Assembly: GCF_008041835.1 (NCBI RefSeq)
Contig: NZ_VRYE01000053.1
Span: forward strand, 1-64,000
Reading direction: 5' to 3'
DNA: 64,000 bases
Origin: Ectopseudomonas mendocina
GTDB lineage: Bacteria; Pseudomonadota; Gammaproteobacteria; Pseudomonadales; Pseudomonadaceae
Part shown: in pieces, positions 49,636 to 57,008 of the stretch
Numbering within the stretch: the stretch's first letter is position 1
Layout of the letters: each line of letters begins with the position of its first letter
Notes under the pieces: model-generated
The model's input: the letters and a program-made list of their open reading frames with translations, nothing else
What the model was told of the DNA's origin: nothing
Database searches by the model: none
Translations under genes and position numbers: made by a program

Positions 49636-50544
49636 TCAGGCTTCAGCCGTGTTCTGGCTGGCCTCATACTTCTCCAGGATCTTCAGCAGCGATTCCGCCG
49701 CCTTCGAGTCAAGCCGCAACTCATGCTGCGCATCGCCCCCGGACTTGAGTTGACTACGCAGGCTTCCTGTAAGGCCGCTCAGTGCGCTGAACGCACTCAT
49801 GGCCTCCTTAGGTGTCACCTTGAACTTGCCAAGCGCCTTGTTGGCGTCTGAGCCCGTTGCGCGGGTACGACCGGAGGCCTTTGCTCCTTCGATCATCCCT
49901 AGCAGCTTTGGATATGGGTCTTGCCCAGTTCCTCGCAGCTCCACCAGAACATCAATGACAGGCGACGCTTTAATTGCGCCGTCGCGAACGAGCTGTTTGA
50001 CGTTCTCCTCGGCGTTGGCGAGAAGCAGCAGTCGCTCAACATGAGTGACGCTCCTGTTCATGCGATCGGCGATTTGGGCTGGACTCCAGTTTTGCCCGGC
50101 CAGGCGCTTGTAGCCTTCTCCTCGCTCCAGCGGCAGCAGCTCTTTGCCTTCGCTGGTCTTGATCATCATCACAACAGCGTCGGACTGATTTCCTTTGAAC
50201 TCGTTGACCATCAGGCCTGGAAGATTTGCACCGCGCCCATCTGCGATGCGAGCGCCAGTGAGGCGATGGTGGCCTTCTCGGATCACGAGGCGAGGGTTGC
50301 CGTCGATGATCTTCAGTTCTGCGACGACTGGAGGCACATACAGGCCCTGCTCATAAGACTTGGCGAAGCCTTCGGCATGGTCAGGATCGATGGGCCTCAG
50401 ATTGAAGCCTTCTTCAATTGCAAACCAGTCAAGCGGTGCAATGTAGATGTTGTTGCGAATCATCTGTTCGTCGCGTGGAACACCAGTTTTCTTCAGGTGT
50501 TCGTCCAACTGGCGAAACGATGCAATGCGTGGTAGATCGGTCAT
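49636..50544 (-). CDS. ParB-like protein upstream of csrA, 302 aa
   Basis: A ParB/Srx-type domain spans about residues 45-150 (FNLRPIDPDHAEGFAKSYEQG, VIREGHHRLTGARIADG in the position of the GGERR box, VVMMIKTSEGKELLPLERGEGYKRL). An HTH follows (WSPAQIADRMNRSVTHVERLLLLANA). This is the phage/plasmid regulatory type rather than a partition ParB, and the third ParB-fold protein of the window. GGGAG precedes ATG 50544. csrA follows 10 nt after its stop, so they form one message. Confidence 0.82.
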   Translation of the reverse strand: MTDLPRIASFRQLDEHLKKTGVPRDEQMIRNNIYIAPLDWFAIEEGFNLRPIDPDHAEGFAKSYEQGLYVPPVVAELKIIDGNPRLVIREGHHRLTGARIADGRGANLPGLMVNEFKGNQSDAVVMMIKTSEGKELLPLERGEGYKRLAGQNWSPAQIADRMNRSVTHVERLLLLANAEENVKQLVRDGAIKASPVIDVLVELRGTGQDPYPKLLGMIEGAKASGRTRATGSDANKALGKFKVTPKEAMSAFSALSGLTGSLRSQLKSGGDAQHELRLDSKAAESLLKILEKYEASQNTAEA

Positions 50545-50614
50545 GGCGTATCTCCCTGATACGTTTATTGAGGTGTGCTCAGTACATCACTGCTCTGGAA
50601 TATCCCAAGCACAA

Positions 50615-50637
50615 GAAAAACCCCGCCGGAGCGGGGT
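50615..50637 (-). terminator. Terminator of the 52365-50643 operon
   Basis: On the minus strand, ACCCCGC-tccg-GCGGGGT is followed by TTTTCTT. Confidence 0.85.
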
Positions 50638-50642
50638 TGGAG

Positions 50643-50972
50643 TCATCGACTCGTAGGAGGTGAATCCGGGAAGTGACCAAGCCGCTCCTCAAATACGAGC
50701 CGGCTATGACCACAATCCCAGAGAGAGAACATCAGCCCTGTGCTCATGTCGGCGGCGATAAAATTCTCTCCGTTTGGAATTAGGGTGTATCCGTTGGCTG
50801 AGATGAGATCGAAAACCTCATCCCAGCTACTGGCCCTGCGTAGCGCATGAAAAAGGCCAGGCCGACCTGCTAGCTGCTGAGTCATGGCGTCCCTAGCGCC
50901 CAAAAGCGCACTGATGCCGCCGGCATCCAGCTGGTCGACCCAATCATCCAGTCTACTGAGCACTGATCTCAT
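50643..50972 (-). CDS. Hypothetical protein, 109 aa
   Basis: Its start overlaps the end of the DsbA-like gene by 20 nt, so translation is coupled. Helical first half, then a beta-rich part with a single Cys (FSLWDCGHSRLVFEERLG). No family recognised. It is the last gene of a three-gene unit with the lipoprotein and DsbA-like genes. Confidence 0.6.
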   Translation of the reverse strand: MRSVLSRLDDWVDQLDAGGISALLGARDAMTQQLAGRPGLFHALRRASSWDEVFDLISANGYTLIPNGENFIAADMSTGLMFSLWDCGHSRLVFEERLGHFPDSPPTSR

Positions 50973-51801
50973 TGGCCGCGCCCTCGGCAGGGGTGTCCAG
51001 CTTGTCCTGGTTGGGAGTCTCGTCGCGCATTTTGACCAACTGCTGCATGGTTTGGAGTAGCACCTGTGTGCTTTGCGCACCCTTCACCAGCAGCTTGTTG
51101 CCTGTCAGGTTGTCGACTACGACCGTTGCCGGCGTGCCGGTGACGCCCATGTTCGTGCCTTTCTTCACCTGGGCTTCGATCAAAGCCCGGTACTTGCCGC
51201 TGTCCATGCACTGACGATAGGCATCAAGCGGGGCACCAACCTCCTGCGCAAGACGTTCTACGTCCTCAACACCTTGGCCATTGAGTTGAGTGCGAGCGAA
51301 CCATTCGCCAGTAAAGGCCCAAAACGCCTTGTTGCCGGCCACCTCTCCCACGCACTCAGATGCGTGAGCGGCCATTTCGGCCGCAGGGTTGTGGAAGGCC
51401 AGGGGGTAATGCTGCCACTCCCAGTTGATACGCCCTTCGGACTTGTCAGCCATCTGCTTCGGCGTGTCATGGAAACGCTTGCAATAGGGGCATTCCAGGT
51501 CACTGAACTCTACCAGGGTGAACTGGGCGTCCATGCTGCCGTAGATATGCCGACCTTCAATGGTGGTGTCAGCTGCGCCGCTCCAGTTCGAGAGGATCTT
51601 CGCTTTCGCTGCGTTGATCTTCTCAATCTCACGATCCTTCAGGGTTTTGTCGACCGCGCCCGGCAACTGCTCCGCAAGGGCATTTTGTACGGCAATGTCG
51701 GTGTAGCTCTGACCCATGTGGACGGAAACACCGATAGCAACGGCTGAGGTCACGATGGAAACGCCAATGGCTGTCGCAAGAGTGGGATTGAATTTAGGCA
51801 T
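50953..51801 (-). CDS. Membrane-anchored DsbA/DsbC-like thioredoxin-fold protein, 282 aa
   Basis: Disulfide oxidoreductase of the periplasm. An N-terminal signal anchor (about residues 8-28) and a helical linker lead to the thioredoxin fold with active site CPYC (in SDLECPYCKRFHD, about residue 105) and the cis-Pro loop TGTPATVVVDN. Length and build match conjugation-linked DsbA-like proteins (Thioredoxin_4 type). It starts seven nt after the lipoprotein gene. Likely clients are TraN and other Cys-rich transfer proteins. A second such protein lies at 62480. Confidence 0.87.
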   Translation of the reverse strand: MPKFNPTLATAIGVSIVTSAVAIGVSVHMGQSYTDIAVQNALAEQLPGAVDKTLKDREIEKINAAKAKILSNWSGAADTTIEGRHIYGSMDAQFTLVEFSDLECPYCKRFHDTPKQMADKSEGRINWEWQHYPLAFHNPAAEMAAHASECVGEVAGNKAFWAFTGEWFARTQLNGQGVEDVERLAQEVGAPLDAYRQCMDSGKYRALIEAQVKKGTNMGVTGTPATVVVDNLTGNKLLVKGAQSTQVLLQTMQQLVKMRDETPNQDKLDTPAEGAANEISAQ

Positions 51802-51807
51802 GGCTGA

Positions 51808-52365
51808 TCACTTATAGGAGGGGGAAAGGGACGGTTGCAGGTGAAGAGGGACATCCTTCGGGGTGCCTTCGACGAGAATGACCCACTCCTCGTAGCTCAA
51901 CCGTTGAGCCCCTTTGCAGAGCTTGTTCCGGACGGCAATGTAGTCATCGACCGAACCGACCGCGTTGGCCAAGGTGACGATGCGTTCGCTTGCCGCGGGT
52001 TGGCCGATAGCAAAGGCCTGTGCCACATTGGCAGAGTCAGCGCACTTGGCCTGGAACATGGATGAGGGAACAGCAACGCTATCGTTCGTTGTAATGCGTG
52101 CTTGCAGCTCTGGGTGAAGCTTCCCAGCCGGGGTCTCGAGAACATCGAGGCTGCCAAGAACGGGTTGATAGGCGGGTTTTCGCAATGCTGCACCGCCTCG
52201 GCCCGTATGCCCCCAGCTGGTGTGGTATTCGCGCATATCGGGCTCGTAGCTTGCGACCTCGAAGGGCGTGCCTGGGGCAGCGGGTTCTGGCTTATTGGCA
52301 CAACCCGCTGTGAGCGCCAAGCCTATGGCCAGGCCTAGCGGCAGTAGAGATTTAAGGTGGTGCAT
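51808..52365 (-). CDS. Lipoprotein, 185 aa, first gene of a dyad-controlled operon
   Basis: MHHLKSLLPLGLAIGLALTAGCANK is a type II signal with lipobox TAGC. The mature protein is soluble with one Cys pair (QAKCADS…NKLCKGA). AGAGGA precedes ATG 52365. A 23-bp dyad lies 62 nt upstream in the correct orientation, and the DsbA-like gene follows, so this is probably a transfer-system lipoprotein; I do not recognise a TraV or TraP signature. Confidence 0.72.
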   Translation of the reverse strand: MHHLKSLLPLGLAIGLALTAGCANKPEPAAPGTPFEVASYEPDMREYHTSWGHTGRGGAALRKPAYQPVLGSLDVLETPAGKLHPELQARITTNDSVAVPSSMFQAKCADSANVAQAFAIGQPAASERIVTLANAVGSVDDYIAVRNKLCKGAQRLSYEEWVILVEGTPKDVPLHLQPSLSPSYK

Positions 52366-52427
52366 GGTTGATCCTCTGATGCTGGTAAGGATCATTTTCC
52401 TCCGTACAGAATCGGGGGTGGCCCGTT

Positions 52428-52450
52428 TTCAGGTCGAAAAAGCGACTGAA
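52428..52450 (-). promoter_or_regulatory. 23-bp dyad upstream of the lipoprotein operon
   Basis: Read on the minus strand: TTCAGTC-N9-ACCTGAA, followed by AACGGG, which matches the downstream flank of other copies. Ends 62 nt before ATG 52365. The rest of 52366-52788 holds no gene but several hairpins: GACTGCA/TGCAGTC, TGGTTGA/TCAACCA and CCACA/TGTGG. Confidence 0.72.
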
Positions 52451-52715
52451 AAAACATTGGCAAAAACCCGCTTGCCATTGGATTCTGCTTGTTGCAGACT
52501 CCCTATCACGTCGAGTAGCTCGGCGTTATAAATCCGGACTGCATGCCTTTGCAGTCTGTCTAGCAGGCCTAGCGCCTCATGGTTGAATCTCAACCATCAT
52601 GAATTCCCAGATTAAGTCAGCCCACATGTGTGGACTGATTTAGTCATGCGCCTCGTCGCATGGTCGGCTTGTTGGCCGTCTCAAAAGTACAACCAAAAAC
52701 CCATGAAAAACCAAA

Positions 52716-52788
52716 CCCCAACGGGGCTGCTATTGCCCCCGTTCTGGGGTAATGCCGCCCCGTAGTTCTATCTAAATGGAGAAATACT
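52716..52788 (+). promoter_or_regulatory. Leader element 13, before ssb
   Basis: CCCCAACGGGG…CCCCCGTTCTGGGG hairpin (52716-52749) with GGGGC at the loop. The anti-ribosome-site strand is weak here. GGAG precedes ATG 52789. Confidence 0.6.
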
Positions 52789-53301
52789 ATGGCTCGCGGC
52801 GTAAATAAAGTGATCTTGGTTGGCACCTGTGGTCAAGATCCAGAAACTCGCTACTTACCTAACGGTAATGCAGTAACCAATCTCAGCCTTGCAACAAGTG
52901 AGCAGTGGACTGACAAACAAACGGGACAGAAAGTCGAAAGGACCGAATGGCACCGTGTTTCATTGTTTGGGAAAGTCGCTGAAATCGCTGGTGAGTATTT
53001 GCGGAAAGGATCGCAGGTATACATCGAAGGTAAGCTTCAAACACGAGAGTGGGAAAAAGACGGTATCAAACGGTACACCACCGAAATTATCGTCGACATG
53101 CAGGGCACTATGCAGCTCCTGGGTGGCAAAGCAGATCGGAGCGATTCTCAAGGGCAACCCCGAGAGCAACGTCCGCAACAACAACCACGTCCTAACCAAA
53201 ATCCTCGGCAACCTGCTCCTCAGCAGCAACCGAGTTACGACAGTTTCGACGACGACATCCCTTTTGCCCCAATTAGCCGTTTGCTTCTAAACATCATCTA
53301 A
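52789..53301 (+). CDS. ssb: Single-stranded DNA-binding protein, 170 aa
   Basis: SSB coats single strands and recruits partners through its acidic tip. The OB fold (about 1-112) matches bacterial SSB closely: [57 protein letters not shown] Gln/Pro/Arg-rich linker follows. The usual tip DDDIPF is present (about 154-159), but it is followed by 11 more residues ending LLLNII, so the tip is not terminal. It leads the third leader-cassette operon, before recT and the YqaJ exonuclease. Confidence 0.93.
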   Translation: MARGVNKVILVGTCGQDPETRYLPNGNAVTNLSLATSEQWTDKQTGQKVERTEWHRVSLFGKVAEIAGEYLRKGSQVYIEGKLQTREWEKDGIKRYTTEIIVDMQGTMQLLGGKADRSDSQGQPREQRPQQQPRPNQNPRQPAPQQQPSYDSFDDDIPFAPISRLLLNII

Positions 53302-53328
53302 TCAGGCAGAAGTCAGTCAAGAATTAAC

Positions 53329-53368
53329 GCACCTTCGGGTGCGTTTTCTTTTTAGAAAGGAAAATGAA
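53329..53368 (+). promoter_or_regulatory. Short variant leader (14), before recT
   Basis: CGCAC-cttc-GTGCG-type hairpin (53329-53344), then TTTTCT-tttt-AGAAA in front of GGAAAA. It keeps the hairpin plus anti-ribosome-site layout but with different sequence. Confidence 0.5.
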
Positions 53369-54460
53369 ATGAGCGATAACTTCCAAAACGCAGTTGCAAT
53401 TATTGCGAAGCAAGAAGACAAGTTCATCAAGCTGGTGGAGTCGTCGAAGACTGACGTTTTGTTCAAAAATGAGCTGCTGTTTGCATCGCAGGCCATGATG
53501 AATAACGACTATCTGTGCAAGTGCGCGACTACTAACCCGTTAAGCCTTAGAAATGCGTTCAGCCAGGTTGCGGCATACGGATTGACTCTTAATCAATCTC
53601 GACAGCTTGCGTACTTGGTGCCCCGAGACGGGCAGGTGGTTTTGGACGTGTCCTGGAGGGGCATGGTCAAGGTCGCTGTGAACGACGGCGCGATCCGTGA
53701 TTGCATCGTTGAATTGGTCTACTCGAAAGACAAATTCGAGTACAGAGGGAAGCGACAAAGCCCGACCCACACCTTCAACCCCTTCGACAAGAAGGCTGAT
53801 CGTGGGGAGTTTGTAGGTTGCTATGTCGAAGCTCTTCTGCCTGATGGCCGCGTTCACGTTGAGGCGGTTACCGCTGATGAAATCAATGCTGCTCGCGATG
53901 CTTCGGAGCTGTGGAAACGCAAGAAGAAAGGCCCTTGGGTTGACTTCGAAGATTCCATGCGCAAGAAGTCGGCCATCAAGATTGCAAGGAAATACTGGCC
54001 TCAGACCGGCTCAAAGCTGGACGGAGTGATTCAGTACCTCAACACAGACGCTGGGGAAGGTTTTTCTTCCAACGATGTACCAGTTGAAGTTGTTGAACGA
54101 TATATGGGCGCTGCTGATGTGGTGGAAGCTGAGCCGTTGCCGACCTCTAACCAGGTTGATCAGCCGTCAGAACCCACCGTAAATCCCGAACAGGCCGCTA
54201 AGCCAGAGGTTGCAGATCCTGCCCCGGCAGATGATGTGATTGAAGGTGAAGTTGTCCGTGATGGAAGCCAGGTCCCGCCACCTGCTGACTTACCTGCAAA
54301 GGTGATCAAGAAGGTTGCGGAAGTTGTTCGGCGTGCTCGTGATGCAAACAGTTGGGAGCCGGCGTTCGAGTACGTTTCGACGTGGCCTGTAGACGCTCGG
54401 GATTACGCTGTAACTCAGTTGAAAGCTGCGCAGTACGTTGCTCAGTCGCAAGGCGAGTGA
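53369..54460 (+). CDS. recT: RecT-family single-strand annealing protein, 363 aa
   Basis: RecT anneals complementary strands in phage-type recombination. The core (about 25-235) shows LKNAFSQVAAYGLTLNQSRQLAYLVP-type features (here NAFSQVAAYGLTLNQ), VSWRGMVKVAVNDG, WVDFEDSMRKKSAIKIARKYW. About 130 residues follow, Pro/Glu/Val-rich and then helical. Start ATG 53369 behind AAAGGAAAA. With ssb and the YqaJ exonuclease it makes a Red-like module as in SXT/IncA-C elements. Confidence 0.92.
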   Translation: MSDNFQNAVAIIAKQEDKFIKLVESSKTDVLFKNELLFASQAMMNNDYLCKCATTNPLSLRNAFSQVAAYGLTLNQSRQLAYLVPRDGQVVLDVSWRGMVKVAVNDGAIRDCIVELVYSKDKFEYRGKRQSPTHTFNPFDKKADRGEFVGCYVEALLPDGRVHVEAVTADEINAARDASELWKRKKKGPWVDFEDSMRKKSAIKIARKYWPQTGSKLDGVIQYLNTDAGEGFSSNDVPVEVVERYMGAADVVEAEPLPTSNQVDQPSEPTVNPEQAAKPEVADPAPADDVIEGEVVRDGSQVPPPADLPAKVIKKVAEVVRRARDANSWEPAFEYVSTWPVDARDYAVTQLKAAQYVAQSQGE

Positions 54461-54515
54461 CGCCAAAAACGCTTTGGGTGCCCCTGTTCCATAGGGCTCT
54501 TCGAGCTGACCACAA

Positions 54516-54572
54516 CCCTGCGGGGCTTTCCCGCAAGGGGAGTGCTCCGTCAGTTCAAAAGGAACCAATCAG
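54516..54572 (+). promoter_or_regulatory. Leader element 15
   Basis: CCCTGCGGG-gcttt-CCCGCAAGGGG hairpin (54516-54540), then GTGCTCC and GTTC-loop-GAAC around the ribosome site GGAAC of ATG 54573. Confidence 0.6.
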
Positions 54573-54617
54573 ATGGCTGACTTGATCGTCTTCATCCTGA
54601 CCCTGCTGCTGCCGTAA
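54573..54617 (+). CDS. 14-residue hydrophobic peptide
   Basis: ATG 54573 to TAA 54617 encodes MADLIVFILTLLLP. Full leaders lie both before and after it, so it is treated by the operon as a gene. It could be a KdpF-like membrane micropeptide, a leader peptide whose translation affects the next gene, or a gene remnant. Confidence 0.5.
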   Translation: MADLIVFILTLLLP

Positions 54618-54635
54618 GGCACCTGCAAAAAAACT

Positions 54636-54695
54636 CCCTGACGGGGCATATCCCGCCAGGTGATTGCCCTTGTCGCTCTCTGAAAGGAAAACGAT
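54636..54695 (+). promoter_or_regulatory. Leader element 16
   Basis: CCCTGACGGG-gcata-TCCCGCCAGG hairpin (54636-54660), then CTCTCTG before AAAGGAAAA and ATG 54696. Confidence 0.6.
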
Positions 54696-54905
54696 ATGGC
54701 AACTCATACCCAAGATGCAGAAAGCCTAGATCCCCCTGTTGAACAACAGAGGGATCTACTGGCCTCAGCAATCGGGGAAGCTTTGGTGAAGGCCGGAATG
54801 ATTGGCCCGAACACACCCCTCACAGGGCCTCAGCTTCTCTATTTCCTCGATCAGCTGGTTGATCATTACAACGAGCTGTGCCGCTCGGTCGACGTTGCTA
54901 ACTGA
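54696..54905 (+). CDS. Hypothetical small protein, 69 aa
   Basis: Acidic helical protein; AAAGGAAA precedes the ATG. No family recognised. It sits between recT and exo, inside the recombination operon. Confidence 0.62.
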   Translation: MATHTQDAESLDPPVEQQRDLLASAIGEALVKAGMIGPNTPLTGPQLLYFLDQLVDHYNELCRSVDVAN

Positions 54906-54927
54906 GACCTAGCTGCAATATGCATCA

Positions 54928-55001
54928 CCCTGAGGGGGCATCGCCCCCAACAGGGAAGGTGCCTCTTTTTCAGGGCTAAAAATCTGAGAAGGAGATACAC
55001 C
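54928..55001 (+). promoter_or_regulatory. Leader element 17
   Basis: CCCTGAGGGGG-cat-…CCCCC…CAGGG hairpin (54928-54955). CTCTTTTTCAG then pairs with CTGAGAAGGAG, covering the ribosome site of ATG 55002. Confidence 0.7.
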
Positions 55002-55181
55002 ATGCGGACTTACATCTTATCGATGACCGTCAAGCATTCGACGCAAAGGGCTACCTTCCGCTGTGAAGCAACCACCTTCGGCGAAGCGATCGACAAAGCA
55101 GAGAAAGCCCATCCGGGCTTTTTTGCTGTTCTGACCAACTCCCTTCAAGGAGAGCAGAACAATGCGACCGTCAACCGTTGA
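55002..55181 (+). CDS. Hypothetical small protein, 59 aa
   Basis: AAGGAG precedes ATG 55002. An N-terminal strand and a helix around FGEAIDKAEKA give the pattern of small regulatory or binding proteins. It overlaps the next gene by 20 nt. No family recognised. Confidence 0.6.
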   Translation: MRTYILSMTVKHSTQRATFRCEATTFGEAIDKAEKAHPGFFAVLTNSLQGEQNNATVNR

Positions 55182-55665
55182 GGGGCTGAAGGACTCCCTT
55201 GCTAGCTGGAGGGAGATGAAAGAAGAGGGTGGTGCGTTCGCGCAATACGCTGACGAAATGATCGAGCAATTTCAGGTGAAGCTCATTCTTCTGGAATACC
55301 TGCTTTGTCAGTTCACCATCCATGGACTTGGCTTGACGCTGAAGCATCGGAGCCGGGACACCTGGGGCGTACTTCTCCCAGACGCATCTCAGCAAGGGCG
55401 CTTTCGGTGGCAGGCATTTCAACGTGATGGCTTCACCGGCCATTGCACGCATGACACGCCGGAGCTGTGCATTGGCGACATGCTTGACGATGGTTACGCG
55501 CTTCTCGATATGGGAGCGCTTGATCGATTGTCGGGTACCACCGAATGGCAGCGCGGTATGGAGATCGTCGCAGTGATTCAGGCTTGCAATGCGGGTCAGT
55601 TGAGCTTCGAGGATGCCATGCGCAAGCGAGAAGAAATCTACTCCCGCTACGCGAAGGTTGCGTAA
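55162..55665 (+). CDS. Hypothetical protein, 167 aa
   Basis: AAGGAGAG, within the end of the previous gene, is the ribosome site. Helical N-terminus; middle with Trp/Arg/Cys/His residues (DTWGVLLPDASQQGRFRWQAF, HCTHDTPELC); helical C-terminus ending RKREEIYSRYAKVA. Function unknown; it belongs to the recombination operon. Confidence 0.62.
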   Translation: MRPSTVEGLKDSLASWREMKEEGGAFAQYADEMIEQFQVKLILLEYLLCQFTIHGLGLTLKHRSRDTWGVLLPDASQQGRFRWQAFQRDGFTGHCTHDTPELCIGDMLDDGYALLDMGALDRLSGTTEWQRGMEIVAVIQACNAGQLSFEDAMRKREEIYSRYAKVA

Positions 55666-55700
55666 GCGTGAGCGTCACTGGAACACCAGAGAAAGAATAT

Positions 55701-55797
55701 CCCCCAGGGGGCGAAAGCCCTCTGGGGTTTCGCCTTTTCGGGGGTGCCGCTTGGGTTTTCGAGCCAGGGTGGTGAACTTGAGAAAAGGAGAAATCAG
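55701..55797 (+). promoter_or_regulatory. Leader element 18
   Basis: CCCCCAGGGGG-cgaaa-GCCCTCTGGGG hairpin (55701-55727). CCTTTTC (55733-55739) can pair at a distance with GAAAAGG (55782-55788), next to the GGAGAA before ATG 55798. Confidence 0.68.
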
Positions 55798-55863
55798 ATG
55801 AAGACCTTTGAGTCCAGCTGCTTGCTGGGGTTTGATGGGGGTGTCAGCAATGAAGATCGTTGA
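55798..55863 (+). CDS. 21-residue peptide translationally coupled to exo
   Basis: The leader's ribosome site serves ATG 55798, not the exonuclease start. This frame ends at TGA 55861-55863, 14 nt inside the exonuclease gene. The arrangement suggests that exonuclease translation depends on the ribosome finishing this peptide. Confidence 0.55.
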   Translation: MKTFESSCLLGFDGGVSNEDR

Positions 55864-56893
55864 CATCGCACAGCGGACTCCCGAGTGGCATGAGTGGCGA
55901 AGGGATGGCATCAGTGCAACCAGTTGCGCGGTCATCATGGGTGAGAACCCTGATAAAACGCCCCTGGAGCTGTGGAAAGAACTGGTCGGAATTGTCGAGC
56001 CAGCTGACTTGTCGGTAATCCCGCAGGTTAGGAGGGGAGTCAAATTCGAACCGCTAGCACTGCAAGCCTTTGAGGACAAGTACGGCAAAATCGCTTTGCC
56101 GTTCTGTGCGGAGTCGACCGAGCACCCGTTTATTCGGGCTTCGTTCGATGGCGTTCTGGATGACAAGTCTCCGGTAGAGATCAAGAACCTCTCCGAAACT
56201 AATCACCTGGAAGTGCTGCAACTCAGGGAGCATAGCAAGGCATTCAAGCTGTACCGCTGGCAAATCATGCATCAGATGATCGTCAGTGGAGCACGGCGCG
56301 GGTACCTGTGGTGTTGGTCGCCGAAGCATGAACCCTGCTGTTTGATCGTTGACTGGGATGACCTCCTGGTGAGACGAATCATTCAAGCAGAAGAAATCTT
56401 CTGGGGGCTGGTGATGCGCGGCGTGCCGCCTGAGGCCGATCCGAAGCGGGACGTTATTCCGCTGGATAGGCTGGACCTTGCTGCATGGCGTCCGCTAGCA
56501 AATGCCAGGAGGGCGAAGGAGAGCAAAATTGCTGAGCTGAAAGCCCAGTTGAAAGTGCTCACCAAGGAAGCAAAAGACCTTGAGGCCGAGATCCTGCCGT
56601 TGCTGGGGGAGTTCCGCCGGGCCGATGCTTTGGGTGTGAAAGTCACGAGCTACGAAGTGGCTGGCACTGTGGATTGGAAAGGTGTTGCGCACGAGCTAGA
56701 GGCGGTTATTCCGCCCGATGTGATCGCGAGACATCAGACTGGTTCGTCAATGGCTACGCGGTTTTCTGTAGATGCCTCCTTCGATGAAAGTAAGGCCAAA
56801 CCCGAGCCGTTGCCTCGCATACGGCAAAGGGTGGACGCAATAAATGAGACGGTCGAAGAGCCGTCACAGTTTTTCGGAACCTTCTGGTTCTAA
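55850..56893 (+). CDS. exo: YqaJ/lambda-Exo-like recombination exonuclease, 347 aa
   Basis: Processive 5'-3' exonuclease that feeds single strands to RecT. Family hallmarks: RTPEWHEWRRDGISATSCAVIMG (read in parts) at the start, RRGVKFEPLALQAFE, ASFDG with metal-ligand Asp100, and VEIKN with the E-x-K pair (110-112). A helical insertion (about 240-265) and a disordered C-terminus follow. It ends in FGTFWF, the same six residues as the DUF3150 protein. The start at 55850 lies inside a 21-codon leading frame; GGGGGTG is its own ribosome site. Confidence 0.92.
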   Translation: MKIVDIAQRTPEWHEWRRDGISATSCAVIMGENPDKTPLELWKELVGIVEPADLSVIPQVRRGVKFEPLALQAFEDKYGKIALPFCAESTEHPFIRASFDGVLDDKSPVEIKNLSETNHLEVLQLREHSKAFKLYRWQIMHQMIVSGARRGYLWCWSPKHEPCCLIVDWDDLLVRRIIQAEEIFWGLVMRGVPPEADPKRDVIPLDRLDLAAWRPLANARRAKESKIAELKAQLKVLTKEAKDLEAEILPLLGEFRRADALGVKVTSYEVAGTVDWKGVAHELEAVIPPDVIARHQTGSSMATRFSVDASFDESKAKPEPLPRIRQRVDAINETVEEPSQFFGTFWF

Positions 56894-56899
56894 CCCCTC

Positions 56900-56925
56900 A
56901 GCCCGGCACTCGCCGGGCTTTTTTT
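56900..56925 (+). terminator. Terminator of the recombination operon
   Basis: AGCCCGGC-actc-GCCGGGCT followed by T7; its T-run overlaps the next dyad. Confidence 0.88.
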
Positions 56926-56945
56926 CGACCATAAAACTGCCTGAA
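56923..56945 (+). promoter_or_regulatory. 23-bp dyad upstream of traI
   Basis: TTTCGAC-CATAAAACT-GCCTGAA, followed by AACGAAACT. It ends 63 nt before ATG 57009, the distance seen elsewhere, and only 48 nt before ATG 56994. It is nearly identical over 28 nt to the copy at 62394. Confidence 0.78.
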
Positions 56946-57008
56946 AACGAAACTCAAGGCGGTATCCCTCACGCATCATTCTCAGCACACAACATGGCCG
57001 AGAAGCGT

